Made by a program: the position numbers and the translations under genes. A DNA stretch of 64,000 bases from a virus. The DNA lies in IMG/VR virus record IMGVR_UViG_3300037875_000559, positions 1 to 64,000 of that record. One strand, written 5' to 3'. Positions 41,367 through 50,547 of this stretch are shown piece by piece. Under the pieces are notes generated by a model. That model ran no database searches, was not told the DNA's origin, and saw only the letters and a list, made by a program, of their open reading frames with translations. How positions within the stretch are numbered: the stretch's first letter is position 1; each line of letters begins with the position of its first letter.

Positions 41367-43679
41367 ATGAGTCCAAAAAATCCTGTTAGCAGAGCTAAAA
41401 TGTCAGCCAATGAGCTGAACTTAGAAATAAAAACAAGAGCACCTAGAAGTAAAGATCCAGGAAATAACTTTGGTTTAGCTATAGCGAGAATTACACATGT
41501 CTATTGGGAAGAAATGCGTGTTTCCATAGAGACTGTATTCGGAGATTCTGATAGGACACCTTATAATGGTGTAGAAATAACTCAAGCTTCTATTGGGTCT
41601 AGACATTTCTTAGGGGCAATGCCCGAAATAGGGGATTTCTGCGTTGTGGGTTGGTTTGGAGCTAATACAGGAGGCGGAGCAGGAAAGAAATCGCCTGCTA
41701 TTCTTTCTTGGATGCCTAGACCTTCTTATTTCGGCTATGATTGGCTTCCTGTTCAAGACTATGGCTCTGATGAGGGTGTGATGGAAACACCTGCTCAAAG
41801 AGAAGAAATAGAGTCTCATGCAAATCGCTTAAGGTTTAAGATGAGACATTGGGAGCCAGGGATGGTGGGTGCGAGTTCATCTCAAGGTTCAGATTTAGTA
41901 TTAGACGAGAGTGTCTTACTGACAAACCGAAGAGCAAATGAAATCTTACTTAGAGATCAAGACCAAGCGATTGTAATGAGGTCTCTTCAACAGTTTCATG
42001 CTATGTCAGGAGCTAGGATTTATGGTGGCATGGTACAGAGAGATGCTCAAATGCTTCCTAAAGAAATGGTGTATGAAGATACTCTTTGGGATATCAAAGA
42101 AGTCTTAGACGAAGATGGGTTTCCTGCTGAGAACACAGATACAGACCAAGATAAAATAGGACACCTGAATCCACACCCATTATTTCTTAAAGGTACAGAT
42201 GGTAAGACAGACATAGAGAGAGAGCGAGGGGATACACTCCCTTCTACAATCGACCCATATTCTTTCTTTCTTGATGCGGGGGTTATTTCTTCTGATGGAC
42301 AAGTTCTTTTCGATTACGACAAGGGTGTAGTCTATGGGGGCAAATCTATCCTCAGAATAAACAAGGTCGGGGATTCAGCAACTACAGAGTCTTTGACAGA
42401 ATATCGTGTTGAGCTTTCCCATACTTCTAAAGGTACACTACCTGTAACAGAGGAGACAGATGGCTTTGATGTAGATAAGCAGGAAGACAAAGAGCGATAC
42501 ATTGAAAATGTGTTAGGTTCTGTCGTAGGTAATGACCCTTTCGGAGATGAATCTGAGCTATATGGCATACCACTAAAAGCAGTGGTGGATGATGAGGGTG
42601 CTAGAATTGAAGCCGAGACTTCGGAACTAGGAGATCAAAGTGCTACTTTGTTCAGATTATTTCCGATAGATGAGCCGGAACAGTCTGCGACTTTCACATC
42701 TTTCAAAAAAGATGGTTCGTTTATAGCAAGTATAGGTTCGCTATCTTCTGAAGCAGTGAACATAAATGTTGAGGGTGGTTTAAAAGTACGCTCAAGGACT
42801 ACTACAGAAATAAAAGCATCTAAAGTTAGTCTTGTCGGTGGAGTAGACGAGGGAGACGGGGTGGAGATTTCATCGGGTCAAGGTGTAGTTGTAATCAAAG
42901 GTGAGGGCAGTCAAGAAATAGGGGGTCAAGGTTTAGGTTCAGATTTAAAGAAGACTAGTATTTCTTTGCAAGCGAAAAAGAGTATTTCTTTACAGTCTAG
43001 TACTGCGATAGTAATGGATGCTCCGATGGTTGACTTTTCAAACGTGAAGAGTTTCAACTTTTCAGCTCAAGACCAAATGGCTTTAAAAGGCGGAAGACAA
43101 GTAAAGATAGACACCGAGAACTTGCTTGTGAACTCATCAGGACCAAAAAGAGAACTTATTTCTGGCCCAAGCCAAGGTATACCGATAAACGATCAGGGTG
43201 AGAGTAAGATAATCGCTTGTTCTCCTGCTACGGGTTCTGTAGGTGGTGTTGTTAAGAATACGACACTTGTAGCAGGCGATGAGCTAAAGACTCAGATAGG
43301 TCCGGGAAACAACACTACGTTGATGAGTGCAGGTACACATTCAACTGCGGTTGGGACAGGGGCTATTTCTCAAACTGTGGGTGTGAATAATACACTAACG
43401 AGTCCTGTGGGTGTGGTTCAGACTTTAGGAGCAGGCAACTCGATAGTGAATGTGTCTACAGGAGCACACAGTGTGAACTCAACTGTTGCAATAGGTATGC
43501 GAACAGTAGGTGTGGCTAATCTTTCGGGAGCGTCTTTAGTTTTAGAAGCTACTGCAAGCCCGTCTGTTGTAGGCCCTATAATGTGTGGTTCAGATATCCA
43601 CCCTTTGATAGGACTACCTTATGCCGCTCTAGGTATGTTGCCTAGATCCCAGGTTTTAGCACCGAAGGTTGCCCCTTAA
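41367..43679 (+). CDS. Baseplate spike (OB-fold plus beta-helix, gp5/VgrG-like)
   Basis: 770 residues. N-terminal OB-fold: FGLAIARITHVYWEEMRVSI (about 31-50) and FLGAMPEIGDFCVVGWFG, the GD.V.v pattern of gp5/gpV/VgrG. Residues 450-640 consist of short repeating strands (GGLKVRSRTTTEIKASKVSL, SISLQAKKSISLQSSTAIVM) like the triple-stranded beta-helix shaft. The end (GAHSTAVGTGAIS type repeats, then VVGPIMCGSDIHPLIGLPY) may form a tip. It pierces the outer membrane. No lysozyme domain is present, unlike T4 gp5. Confidence 0.75.
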   Translation: MSPKNPVSRAKMSANELNLEIKTRAPRSKDPGNNFGLAIARITHVYWEEMRVSIETVFGDSDRTPYNGVEITQASIGSRHFLGAMPEIGDFCVVGWFGANTGGGAGKKSPAILSWMPRPSYFGYDWLPVQDYGSDEGVMETPAQREEIESHANRLRFKMRHWEPGMVGASSSQGSDLVLDESVLLTNRRANEILLRDQDQAIVMRSLQQFHAMSGARIYGGMVQRDAQMLPKEMVYEDTLWDIKEVLDEDGFPAENTDTDQDKIGHLNPHPLFLKGTDGKTDIERERGDTLPSTIDPYSFFLDAGVISSDGQVLFDYDKGVVYGGKSILRINKVGDSATTESLTEYRVELSHTSKGTLPVTEETDGFDVDKQEDKERYIENVLGSVVGNDPFGDESELYGIPLKAVVDDEGARIEAETSELGDQSATLFRLFPIDEPEQSATFTSFKKDGSFIASIGSLSSEAVNINVEGGLKVRSRTTTEIKASKVSLVGGVDEGDGVEISSGQGVVVIKGEGSQEIGGQGLGSDLKKTSISLQAKKSISLQSSTAIVMDAPMVDFSNVKSFNFSAQDQMALKGGRQVKIDTENLLVNSSGPKRELISGPSQGIPINDQGESKIIACSPATGSVGGVVKNTTLVAGDELKTQIGPGNNTTLMSAGTHSTAVGTGAISQTVGVNNTLTSPVGVVQTLGAGNSIVNVSTGAHSVNSTVAIGMRTVGVANLSGASLVLEATASPSVVGPIMCGSDIHPLIGLPYAALGMLPRSQVLAPKVAP

Positions 43680-43689
43680 TAGCCTTCTT

Positions 43690-43956
43690 TTATATCAAGT
43701 CTTGGTACATCTCTCTTAAAGTCTCGACTATTTCTCTAAAGTCATTCGTCTTAGTTTCAAAAGCAGGCACTTTTATTTCATATTCTCCGTTTATTTCGCA
43801 GTAAACAACTACATCGTCAGGAAACTGATCTTCTTTGAGAAGGAGTTGGTATTTCATACCTGTGAGAGTTTTGGAATCAAACTCAAGTTTAATTCCAAAA
43901 CCACTCGATGAGAGTATTTGGTCAGAGATTATATTTGCTTTTTCTTTTGCTTGCAT
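43690..43956 (-). CDS. Hypothetical small protein
   Basis: 88 residues with an alpha/beta/alpha order: a helix (KEKANIISDQILSSSG), strands (MKYQLLLKEDQF, VVVYCEINGEYEIKV) and a closing helix (DFREIVETLREMYQ). No family recognised. It converges on the spike gene with 10 bases between stops and is the last gene of a leftward cluster that begins at 46017. Confidence 0.55.
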   Translation of the reverse strand: MQAKEKANIISDQILSSSGFGIKLEFDSKTLTGMKYQLLLKEDQFPDDVVVYCEINGEYEIKVPAFETKTNDFREIVETLREMYQDLI

Positions 43957-43973
43957 ACCTTCGTATATTTCTT

Positions 43974-44477
43974 TCAGATTGAGGATAAGATCGAAGCTTC
44001 TTCATTGTCCCAAAGGATTTCTCCTTGAGATAACTTGGCGTGAAGAAGTTTAAGCCTGGCATCGCTTTGGAATCGGGGGCTTGAAGAAATAGCTGACATC
44101 CACTTGGTCTTATACAGATCACGATCAGCGATCTTTTCGTAGAATGTGTGCTTACTCATATACTCTTTTTTCCAATGAGAAATACCTTCCGCCCAAGTGG
44201 TCTTCCAATTAGTAGTCCTCTTGAAGTGCTTTCGATCTCTCGCCTTTCGATTAAGAGTCCAACCATTGACTCTACTAACGAGAGTCAAGTTCATGGAAGC
44301 GAACCCCTTCGTAACGCAGTTGTCGTTTTTGGTTTGAGTAGAAGAAAGTTTGATAGCCACTTTGGGGCTAAGGACAATAAAATAGATTCCTTGCTTATCT
44401 AAATCTCTTGTCCAAGAATAATTCTTGGCGTTGAGCCACGTTTCAAGTTCAGTTCGGCTAATATTAGTGTACGACAT
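43974..44477 (-). CDS. Conserved-looking phage protein, unknown role
   Basis: 167 residues from the second of two adjacent ATGs (7 bases from GGAG). The patterns YFIVLSPKVAIKLSSTQ, GFASMNLTLVSRVNGWTLN and HFKRTTNWKTTWAEGI are ones I associate with a protein found in many large phages of unknown function. It is basic and Trp-containing, maybe RNA or DNA binding. It follows the 44502 gene in a leftward cluster. Confidence 0.5.
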   Translation of the reverse strand: MSYTNISRTELETWLNAKNYSWTRDLDKQGIYFIVLSPKVAIKLSSTQTKNDNCVTKGFASMNLTLVSRVNGWTLNRKARDRKHFKRTTNWKTTWAEGISHWKKEYMSKHTFYEKIADRDLYKTKWMSAISSSPRFQSDARLKLLHAKLSQGEILWDNEEASILSSI

Positions 44478-44501
44478 CATTACGCTCCATTTGTTTGGTG
44501 T

Positions 44502-45404
44502 TTAGAGGTTTTCTAGGAAATCATCAAAGTTATCAGACACATTGTCTTGTTCTACATTCTTCACGGGGGGTGTGGAGTCCAGGTTTTTTTCCTTTTTCCA
44601 CTTTAAGAATTGATCTCGGTTATCTTCATATTCTTTAAAGAGAGCAAAGTTCTCTTTGTCCATAGCGTTTATGGACCAGTACTCTCTAGTCTCTTCACCT
44701 TCGGGACAAACTTTGGCTTGTTTTTTAGTGTTGTGTAGATCTTCGGGGAGAAGACAAGTCCAATATCCCTCTTTATTAGAAAGAGGCACAGCATATACTG
44801 AAACATGGACTTCGGTGATCTCTACTTGTTTGACAGATTGGTCTGCACATTTAGCCCAAAATACATCTCCTTTTCTTGGTATTTCTGTTTCTTTAGAAAT
44901 AACACTACCCTTTATGTTTTTAGGTTGAGTCACATTTATTTTAACAAGACCAGAACCTGAAACATAGTCATCGGGATAGAAGCCCTTCTTATCTCTCTTG
45001 GGTTCTCTGACTGTCTCAGGCACGACTTCTTTTGTTTGAGATGGAGTTTGACTTTTGCTCTGTTTCTTTGTGTCTTTTTGATATGCTTCGTTTAAGCCTA
45101 GTACTTTACTTTCACCAAGAGCGTTATTGAGTAGCTCCACTTCAATATTCAAATCCATGATAGAGGTTTGTTTTTTAGAGCCTGCGACAAGAATGGTTTT
45201 TGATGCGAGAGCTTTATCGTCTCTATGGAATACCCCTAGTTTTTCTCCATGTTCTAAGAGTAAGTTCCAACGAGCATTTCCCATTTTTTTAATGCCCAAT
45301 GCCTTACACGCATATTTCTTCCAATGGTCTGCTTTTTTTCTTTTCCCTTTGTCACTCTTCAGTGCGTCTAAAACTGCATTGCAGGCTTTTGTTTGTATGT
45401 CCAT
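44502..45404 (-). CDS. Hypothetical protein, acidic tail
   Basis: 300 residues from ATG 45404 (AAGGAG upstream); the frame is open to 45470 but without a ribosome site. The N-terminus DIQTKACNAVLDALKSD is helical; residues 40-60 (WNLLLEHGEKLGVFH) suggest a small winged-helix-like fold. A Ser/Thr/Lys linker precedes a beta domain (DVFWAKCADQSVKQVEITEV) and the acidic end NVSDNFDDFLENL. The hydrophobic-acidic C-terminus could be a protein-binding tail. Start overlaps the upstream gene by 53 bases. Confidence 0.5.
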   Translation of the reverse strand: MDIQTKACNAVLDALKSDKGKRKKADHWKKYACKALGIKKMGNARWNLLLEHGEKLGVFHRDDKALASKTILVAGSKKQTSIMDLNIEVELLNNALGESKVLGLNEAYQKDTKKQSKSQTPSQTKEVVPETVREPKRDKKGFYPDDYVSGSGLVKINVTQPKNIKGSVISKETEIPRKGDVFWAKCADQSVKQVEITEVHVSVYAVPLSNKEGYWTCLLPEDLHNTKKQAKVCPEGEETREYWSINAMDKENFALFKEYEDNRDQFLKWKKEKNLDSTPPVKNVEQDNVSDNFDDFLENL

Positions 45405-46017
45405 ATGTTGGTGTCTCCTTGTGTGAGAAAATAAAAAGATGACTTTCGTCTTCGACAATATGTGTAGCATCTCTAAACATAGACGTATCTTTGTAGCCTA
45501 TTTCTGTGAGTCTGTACTCTACACCTAGAATTTTATATACGAGTACTTGGTTTGTGGTTTGTGCCTGTTCTTCAGAGTAGAAGCCACATTGTATTGGACT
45601 CTCTAAAATACGAGCGTGGGTCTTGTCTGATTTTAAGCCGATGTCTTTTCTATTTTTGAAAGGACAATAGCCACAGACATTGTACAAGTATTCTATATTC
45701 TTTTCGGAGGGATCTTGATCCAGATTTAAATCGAGACTTTTTTCTTGTGTCTCCCAATGTAAGGGTGGGGACACAGGTTGAGCAGACAACTTAAGGTAAT
45801 GGTTTAAGAATTTACGATAGAGTTCTTCTTCGCTCATAAACTTAGTTCTACCAGAATAGTCAGAAGCCATGTATTTCCTCTCATATGAAGAGAAGGAACT
45901 ATTTCCATGAAAGACTAAGTTGTAAAAACTAGTGTCGTTTTCTATTAGAGAACACACAGGTCGTGTGTACCCTAGATTTCTAATAATTCTTAAATCAGTA
46001 GGGTTGATGTATAACAT
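45352..46017 (-). CDS. Hypothetical protein with Cys motif
   Basis: 221 residues, TAGGAG 5 bases before ATG 46017. It contains NVCGYCPFKNRKD and QCGFYS about 30 residues later, which may bind metal. The C-terminus (VEYRLTEIGYKDTSMFRDATHI) is beta-like. No family recognised. Overlaps the next gene by 53 bases in another frame, one of the longer overlaps in this compact region. Divergent from the 46069 gene with a 51-base spacer. Confidence 0.55.
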   Translation of the reverse strand: MLYINPTDLRIIRNLGYTRPVCSLIENDTSFYNLVFHGNSSFSSYERKYMASDYSGRTKFMSEEELYRKFLNHYLKLSAQPVSPPLHWETQEKSLDLNLDQDPSEKNIEYLYNVCGYCPFKNRKDIGLKSDKTHARILESPIQCGFYSEEQAQTTNQVLVYKILGVEYRLTEIGYKDTSMFRDATHIVEDESHLFIFSHKETPTYGHTNKSLQCSFRRTEE

Positions 46018-46068
46018 AGGAGACTCCTAAAGTTTTGTTTACTAACATATCTCGTAAAAGGTTTTAAA

Positions 46069-48021
46069 ATGAGCGTAGACCCAGATAAACTCTCTTCTTT
46101 CTTTCGGGACTTATTTAAACGCCCGACATACCGTATGTCCTTATTTGGGCTTTATAATATTGACCGCAATGGAGACATTGAAGAAATAAAGAATGAAATT
46201 AATGGTTTCATAGACCCTGTTTCTTTGGCAAAAAGAGGATATGCGGGTTTTGTGTGGGATCTTAAAGATTTGGGAAAAAAAGAAATAGTTTTCAAGGGTC
46301 AATCTGCTAGTCCAGGAGACGAGTTGAGTTTGTCTCTCAAAAATAACCAAAAGGCGGGGCTTTTTGCCTCACTAGAAGACCTCAAAGCTATTTTCAACTT
46401 ATTGCGTGTTCGATTTCCTCAGAAATTGGACAATATGCTAAAAACAGCAAAAGCTAATGTGAATCCTATTAGGCAACGATCACAATTCACTTGTGTAACA
46501 ACTTCGACCTGCATGGCATTAAATGCTTTAGGTGTTCAATGTTCAGAAGATGATGTGAACAAGGTCATAGGGGCGAAGCCTATGCAGGGTGCCAGATGGG
46601 AAGAAGTGTTAGCTTGTGCTCAGTATTTTGGAGCAAGAGCAACTTTGACGACACCTGCTACTTTAACACAGGTGAAAGAGTGGACAGACGCAGGTAAACC
46701 CGTTCTTATCGCATGGAATCCTGAAGGTAGGGAGTGGAGTCATGCTAGTCTTATCTTTGATGTTACAGGTGAGAAGGGGAGCTATTTAGTACATATCGCA
46801 GACCCCAATATACCTAACCCTGATAAAACGGTAAGACTCGTAGAAGAAGATGAGTTCTATTCTAAATGGTTTGAAAAATGGCCTAACTATTTAGTGCGAA
46901 GACCTGCTCTGATGTTAGATAGAGAAATAACATCTGACGGAAGACAAGTGATGGCAAGCCAAGAAAAAGAAGCAAGTGCAAGAGACAAACCTCGAACTCT
47001 TAAAGGGGGTACGATTAAAGTACCCATTAGAGGGGGTCATGTCCTTATTTCTCAGTGGGTTTTAGATCATGTAATGCACCACAACGAAGTTGGCTCTGGT
47101 TCTGTGTTTTCAAGTGCTATGGATGAGCGAACTTTGATCAAGTTGGCTCAGAAAGCTCCGATCAAAGGCGACGGAGGGCTACACACTATGAAAGCCAATG
47201 GAGTTGGCTATGACTTAGTTATGTCTATAGAGGAAGCACTTTCTTTACCCGACGCAGTTCAGACTGAGGTAGTAAAGGAGGAGCGAGGTAGGAAAGTGAC
47301 TGTTCCTGCTGTTGAAACATCAGCACCTCTCAGATCATTTCAGACTGACGTAGTTACTTTGATTGTCAAACCTAGTAACCCGAAGTTTTTGCCCGATGAT
47401 GCTAAACGTATACCTGCTATTCTTAAAGATGTTCAAGATGGCAGGTCTTATTCAGTTCTCACTGCATTTCCCGGAGACCCCGATGTGCCTGTGGCTTCTC
47501 AGTGGGGGGGACGTTTTGCAGTTGTGATTCCAAACACTCAAGGTAGAATGGCTTCAGAGAAACCTAACTTCTTTTCTGTGGTAAAAGAAATGACTTCTAC
47601 AGTGAGGCATCTCGGCTATCTTATGACTTTTGATAGAGGTTCTTCAAAAATATGCACGAAAGAGCCTTATCTTGTGTTTAAAATCTCAGTTCCAGGTATC
47701 GGACACTATTCGTTAGACTTTGAAAGAAATAATGTTTCTCTCTATGAGGGAGGAGAGCTTCTAAAATCTTTCACAGATGTTAAAGACTTTCCTGATATTT
47801 TAAGATTTCTTCCTAAACAGCTTGCTGACATGAGTTTAAAACCTCAAGTAAAAGAAATGACAGTCGTAGATGGACACACAGTAGAAGAAATAACTGACCT
47901 ATTAAACTCAGACTTACCTAAGCGAGAGAAAGCACATGAGCTTCAAGATCTTATTCCGTCAACAAAAGACAGATTGAGTAAGACAGATCGAGCGTTAAGA
48001 GAGATGAACAAGATTCTTTAG
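46069..48021 (+). CDS. Multi-domain protein with C39-like papain-fold peptidase
   Basis: 650 residues. Residues 1-110 are unassigned. Residues 135-265 match a C39-like cysteine peptidase: QFTCVTTSTCMALNALGVQ with Cys142, WSHASLIFDV with His225, and HIADPNIPNP with Asp245; KEWTDAGKPVLIAW between them is typical. Residues 320-470 form a second beta-rich domain (GGHVLISQWVLDHVM) and 490-590 a third alpha/beta domain. The domains are joined at similar MASQEKEAS and MASEKPN sites, possible processing points. It may mature virion proteins or cut host targets after injection. Confidence 0.6.
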   Translation: MSVDPDKLSSFFRDLFKRPTYRMSLFGLYNIDRNGDIEEIKNEINGFIDPVSLAKRGYAGFVWDLKDLGKKEIVFKGQSASPGDELSLSLKNNQKAGLFASLEDLKAIFNLLRVRFPQKLDNMLKTAKANVNPIRQRSQFTCVTTSTCMALNALGVQCSEDDVNKVIGAKPMQGARWEEVLACAQYFGARATLTTPATLTQVKEWTDAGKPVLIAWNPEGREWSHASLIFDVTGEKGSYLVHIADPNIPNPDKTVRLVEEDEFYSKWFEKWPNYLVRRPALMLDREITSDGRQVMASQEKEASARDKPRTLKGGTIKVPIRGGHVLISQWVLDHVMHHNEVGSGSVFSSAMDERTLIKLAQKAPIKGDGGLHTMKANGVGYDLVMSIEEALSLPDAVQTEVVKEERGRKVTVPAVETSAPLRSFQTDVVTLIVKPSNPKFLPDDAKRIPAILKDVQDGRSYSVLTAFPGDPDVPVASQWGGRFAVVIPNTQGRMASEKPNFFSVVKEMTSTVRHLGYLMTFDRGSSKICTKEPYLVFKISVPGIGHYSLDFERNNVSLYEGGELLKSFTDVKDFPDILRFLPKQLADMSLKPQVKEMTVVDGHTVEEITDLLNSDLPKREKAHELQDLIPSTKDRLSKTDRALREMNKIL

Positions 48022-48338
48022 TAGGAAATAACCCCAAAGTATTTCTTCCCTACTATTTCTAACGGGGAGTTTTGGGTTCTTTGTATTGTCCATTCAACAT
48101 AGTATTCTCCCATTGTCATTGAAGTGGGGATAGCTTCGTTGACATAGTGCCTACCTTCAGAGAATCTAGTGGGAATCCTGTTAGGAAGCCCGACTCTCCA
48201 TTTTCCTCTAGTGTTGCTATTTCCGTAGATAGTATAAGAAATAGCGTAGGGGTCAAAAGGATTCCCTTGTTCATCTTTGAACGTGACAAACAAATCCTTT
48301 TCATTGAGTTGTTGTAGTTGTTGGAATGCGACAGCCAT
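48018..48338 (-). CDS. Ig-like small virion protein
   Basis: 106 residues, mostly strands, with LNEKDLFVTFKDEQGNPFD and MTMGEYYVEWTIQRTQNS. The domain is homologous in pattern to residues 1-110 of the 14602 product. Likely a decoration or fibre-linked protein. Its stop overlaps that of the 46069 gene by 4 bases, so the two converge. Confidence 0.55.
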   Translation of the reverse strand: MAVAFQQLQQLNEKDLFVTFKDEQGNPFDPYAISYTIYGNSNTRGKWRVGLPNRIPTRFSEGRHYVNEAIPTSMTMGEYYVEWTIQRTQNSPLEIVGKKYFGVISY

Positions 48339-48347
48339 TTTATTTCC

Positions 48348-48692
48348 TTAGAAAGAAGTGTAGAATCTTTGTGTGTCTATAGCACCATTAACTACAACCA
48401 CTTGGTTGGAAGTAATCGTAGTTTGATCGTCTGAGAATGTCGCAGAAAACTCACAGAATACTATTTCTCCTTCAAGTCCTTCTGTTATTTCTACTCTAGT
48501 AATGAATCTGTGGTTTTGGTCTGTAGCAACCATAGGGACATCTGCATTCCCTATTAGAGTCTTAACCCCTCCCACATAATAGAATATATTGGCGATGACG
48601 TTCTCTACGTTGAGAGGTCTTCCATAAGGGTCTACCCATGATACTTGAAATGGGTGTGAGTCTCCTACTCTTGCTGTAGTTGTATATGTCAT
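48348..48692 (-). CDS. Ig-like small virion protein
   Basis: 114 residues, nine bases upstream of the other Ig-like gene and co-directional. Strand-rich with GDSHPFQVSWVDPYGRPLN and EGEIVFCEFSATFSDDQ. It shares the D-P-Y-G-x-P/N-P-F-D-P turn style with its neighbour, so the two are probably a duplicated pair of structural proteins. Confidence 0.5.
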   Translation of the reverse strand: MTYTTTARVGDSHPFQVSWVDPYGRPLNVENVIANIFYYVGGVKTLIGNADVPMVATDQNHRFITRVEITEGLEGEIVFCEFSATFSDDQTTITSNQVVVVNGAIDTQRFYTSF

Positions 48693-48808
48693 GTCTCGTA
48701 TCCCTTTCTTTTTAGAAATAACAATCAGATAAACATTCTATAATACTTTCTTTATTATAAGTACGTTTTAGCTAAGATTTCACATTGGAAAAACATAGGA
48801 CAATGAAT

Positions 48809-49669
48809 ATGGACATTTTCGACAAGATTGCAGACGATTTCATCAGTAAAAAAGCTTCTCTCTCGCAACCTCTCAGATTAAGAAGAGACTATGGCGAGGA
48901 AGAAATCACTAAAGAAGCTCAGATGACTAAAGAGAAGTTTGCAGAGCGTATGGAGAATGATCCTGAGTTCGCTGAGAAATGGAACGCTAACAAGAAGACT
49001 AAGAAGCAGGCAGGCGAGGATGAGATTGACCGCATTTCTTCAGAGTTTATTTCTGAGCGTGTAGCTTACGCTAAAGGCTCTAAAGGTTCTAAGGACTTCA
49101 AGAAATATCATGGCTCGAACAAAGATTTTGCCGAAACTTGGGATGGTCAGATCGAAGCGAATAAAGATATGATTAAGTCAAAGGGCAAGAGCGACAGTAA
49201 AAAAATCGACCTCTCTAGTAAGCCAAAGGGTAAGTCTAAAGGTCCTGATATTTCCGCTATGGGTCGTTTAGCGACCGAGAGTGATATTGATCGTATTGTT
49301 TCAGAGTTTATTTCTGAGAGAGTCGCTTATGCTAAAGGCGAAGAAGGTCGCAAGCAACTTGAGGAGAAAAAGAAGAATGATCCTGAGTTCGCTGAGAAAT
49401 GGGAAGAGAATACCGTCCACTCTAAAGAGGAGATGGACGAGAAGATGGGTAAGTCAGCAGGCCATCATGATCACCACAGAGGTTCTTACATGAGTGTACA
49501 GCATCTAGCTGAGATGCAAGACCTTATCGCAGGTATTTCTGATATGGTACATCGTGATGAAGAGCTTCCTAATTGGGTGGATTCCAAAATCGCTCATATA
49601 CATCAAAATCTCTTAGATCTTGTTGGTTATTTCCAATATGGTAATGGCTACCACACACACGAGGATTGA
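48809..49669 (+). CDS. Internal virion-type protein with repeated targeting-like helix
   Basis: 286 residues from ATG 48809 (AGGA 8 bases upstream; ATG 48803 is also in frame). It contains three related amphipathic helices: MDIFDKIADDFISKKASL at the start, DEIDRISSEFISERVAYAKG about residue 72, and SDIDRIVSEFISERVAYAKG about 155. Each is followed by or near a NDPEFAEKW segment. The end has a His cluster (GHHDHHRG). The repeated helix resembles the N-terminal helices of several neighbours. It could be a polyprotein of packaged units. Next gene 5 bases after. Confidence 0.5.
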   Translation: MDIFDKIADDFISKKASLSQPLRLRRDYGEEEITKEAQMTKEKFAERMENDPEFAEKWNANKKTKKQAGEDEIDRISSEFISERVAYAKGSKGSKDFKKYHGSNKDFAETWDGQIEANKDMIKSKGKSDSKKIDLSSKPKGKSKGPDISAMGRLATESDIDRIVSEFISERVAYAKGEEGRKQLEEKKKNDPEFAEKWEENTVHSKEEMDEKMGKSAGHHDHHRGSYMSVQHLAEMQDLIAGISDMVHRDEELPNWVDSKIAHIHQNLLDLVGYFQYGNGYHTHED

Positions 49670-49673
49670 AAAA

Positions 49674-50450
49674 ATGAGCTTCCAACTCGAACAACTAGAA
49701 AGGCGAGTCGCTCTCTTAGAAAAGAGAGCTTCTATGTCTCGTGTAGCTTCAATTCAGAAAATCGCAGGCAAGGCATACTTGTTTGATGAGGGTCTGACGA
49801 AAGCTAAGGTCGGTTCTGGTGAGGGTGCGATGCTTTACAAGATTGATAAAGGCAAGAATCAATCTAAGTATTACGAGATGTTGATTACACCTGTTCGAGA
49901 TTCGTATGGACTCCCCAAGTTTCAACTAAAGAAGCAATGGGGTCGTTTAGGTCCTCGCAATCAGAATAAGGTGGTGACTTTTGACACACTTAGGAGTGCA
50001 AAACAAGCTCTTGCTATTGTTTTAGCAAACAAGGTCAGAGGAGGGTACGTTTCAACGTATGATGCCTCAGTACATAAAACGATTGGAGGTCAGCTTAAGA
50101 GTGGTCAATATCCGATAGGATTGAACGCAAAAGCAGGCCCTTGGAGAAACCAAGAAGTTTCCTCAGAAATAAAGACTTTGCGAAAGCTAAGAAATAGTAT
50201 CAGCGAAACTTTGGATTTACTAGAAGATGGCGTAATGCCTTCAAAAGTTTTAAAGGATTTAGAAAAAGTACACTCTGCGACAGAAAGTTTCGATGAGTCT
50301 CTCACTAGAGAAATAAGAAAAAGACTCAGACCGCCTATGGAAAGATTGAGAGGTACAAATAAGAGATTTGTACGATGCCCAAAGAAGACAGTTCGTGAGT
50401 TGAGGTCGCTTCATAACTATTTAAAAACTCAACTTAGTGTAATCTCTTAA
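49674..50450 (+). CDS. WGR-domain protein
   Basis: 258 residues from ATG 49674 (GAGG 9 bases upstream). An N-terminal amphipathic helix (FQLEQLERRVALLEKRASM) leads into a WGR domain at about 40-125: KYYEMLITPVRDSYG, KKQWGRLGPRNQNK and a helix SAKQALAIVLANKVRGGY. WGR domains bind nucleic acid in PARPs and bacterial regulators. The rest is helical and basic (LRPPMERLRGTNKRFVRCPKK). The product could be packaged and delivered with the genome. No PARP catalytic domain is present. Confidence 0.65.
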   Translation: MSFQLEQLERRVALLEKRASMSRVASIQKIAGKAYLFDEGLTKAKVGSGEGAMLYKIDKGKNQSKYYEMLITPVRDSYGLPKFQLKKQWGRLGPRNQNKVVTFDTLRSAKQALAIVLANKVRGGYVSTYDASVHKTIGGQLKSGQYPIGLNAKAGPWRNQEVSSEIKTLRKLRNSISETLDLLEDGVMPSKVLKDLEKVHSATESFDESLTREIRKRLRPPMERLRGTNKRFVRCPKKTVRELRSLHNYLKTQLSVIS

Positions 50451-50547
50451 ACTTTATAAAAAATAACTTTCATGTTGGTATAATAGGTCTGAGTAGTAAT
50501 TGTTCTGCTCAGTCCCCAACACACACACACATGAAAGGTTACTTCCT

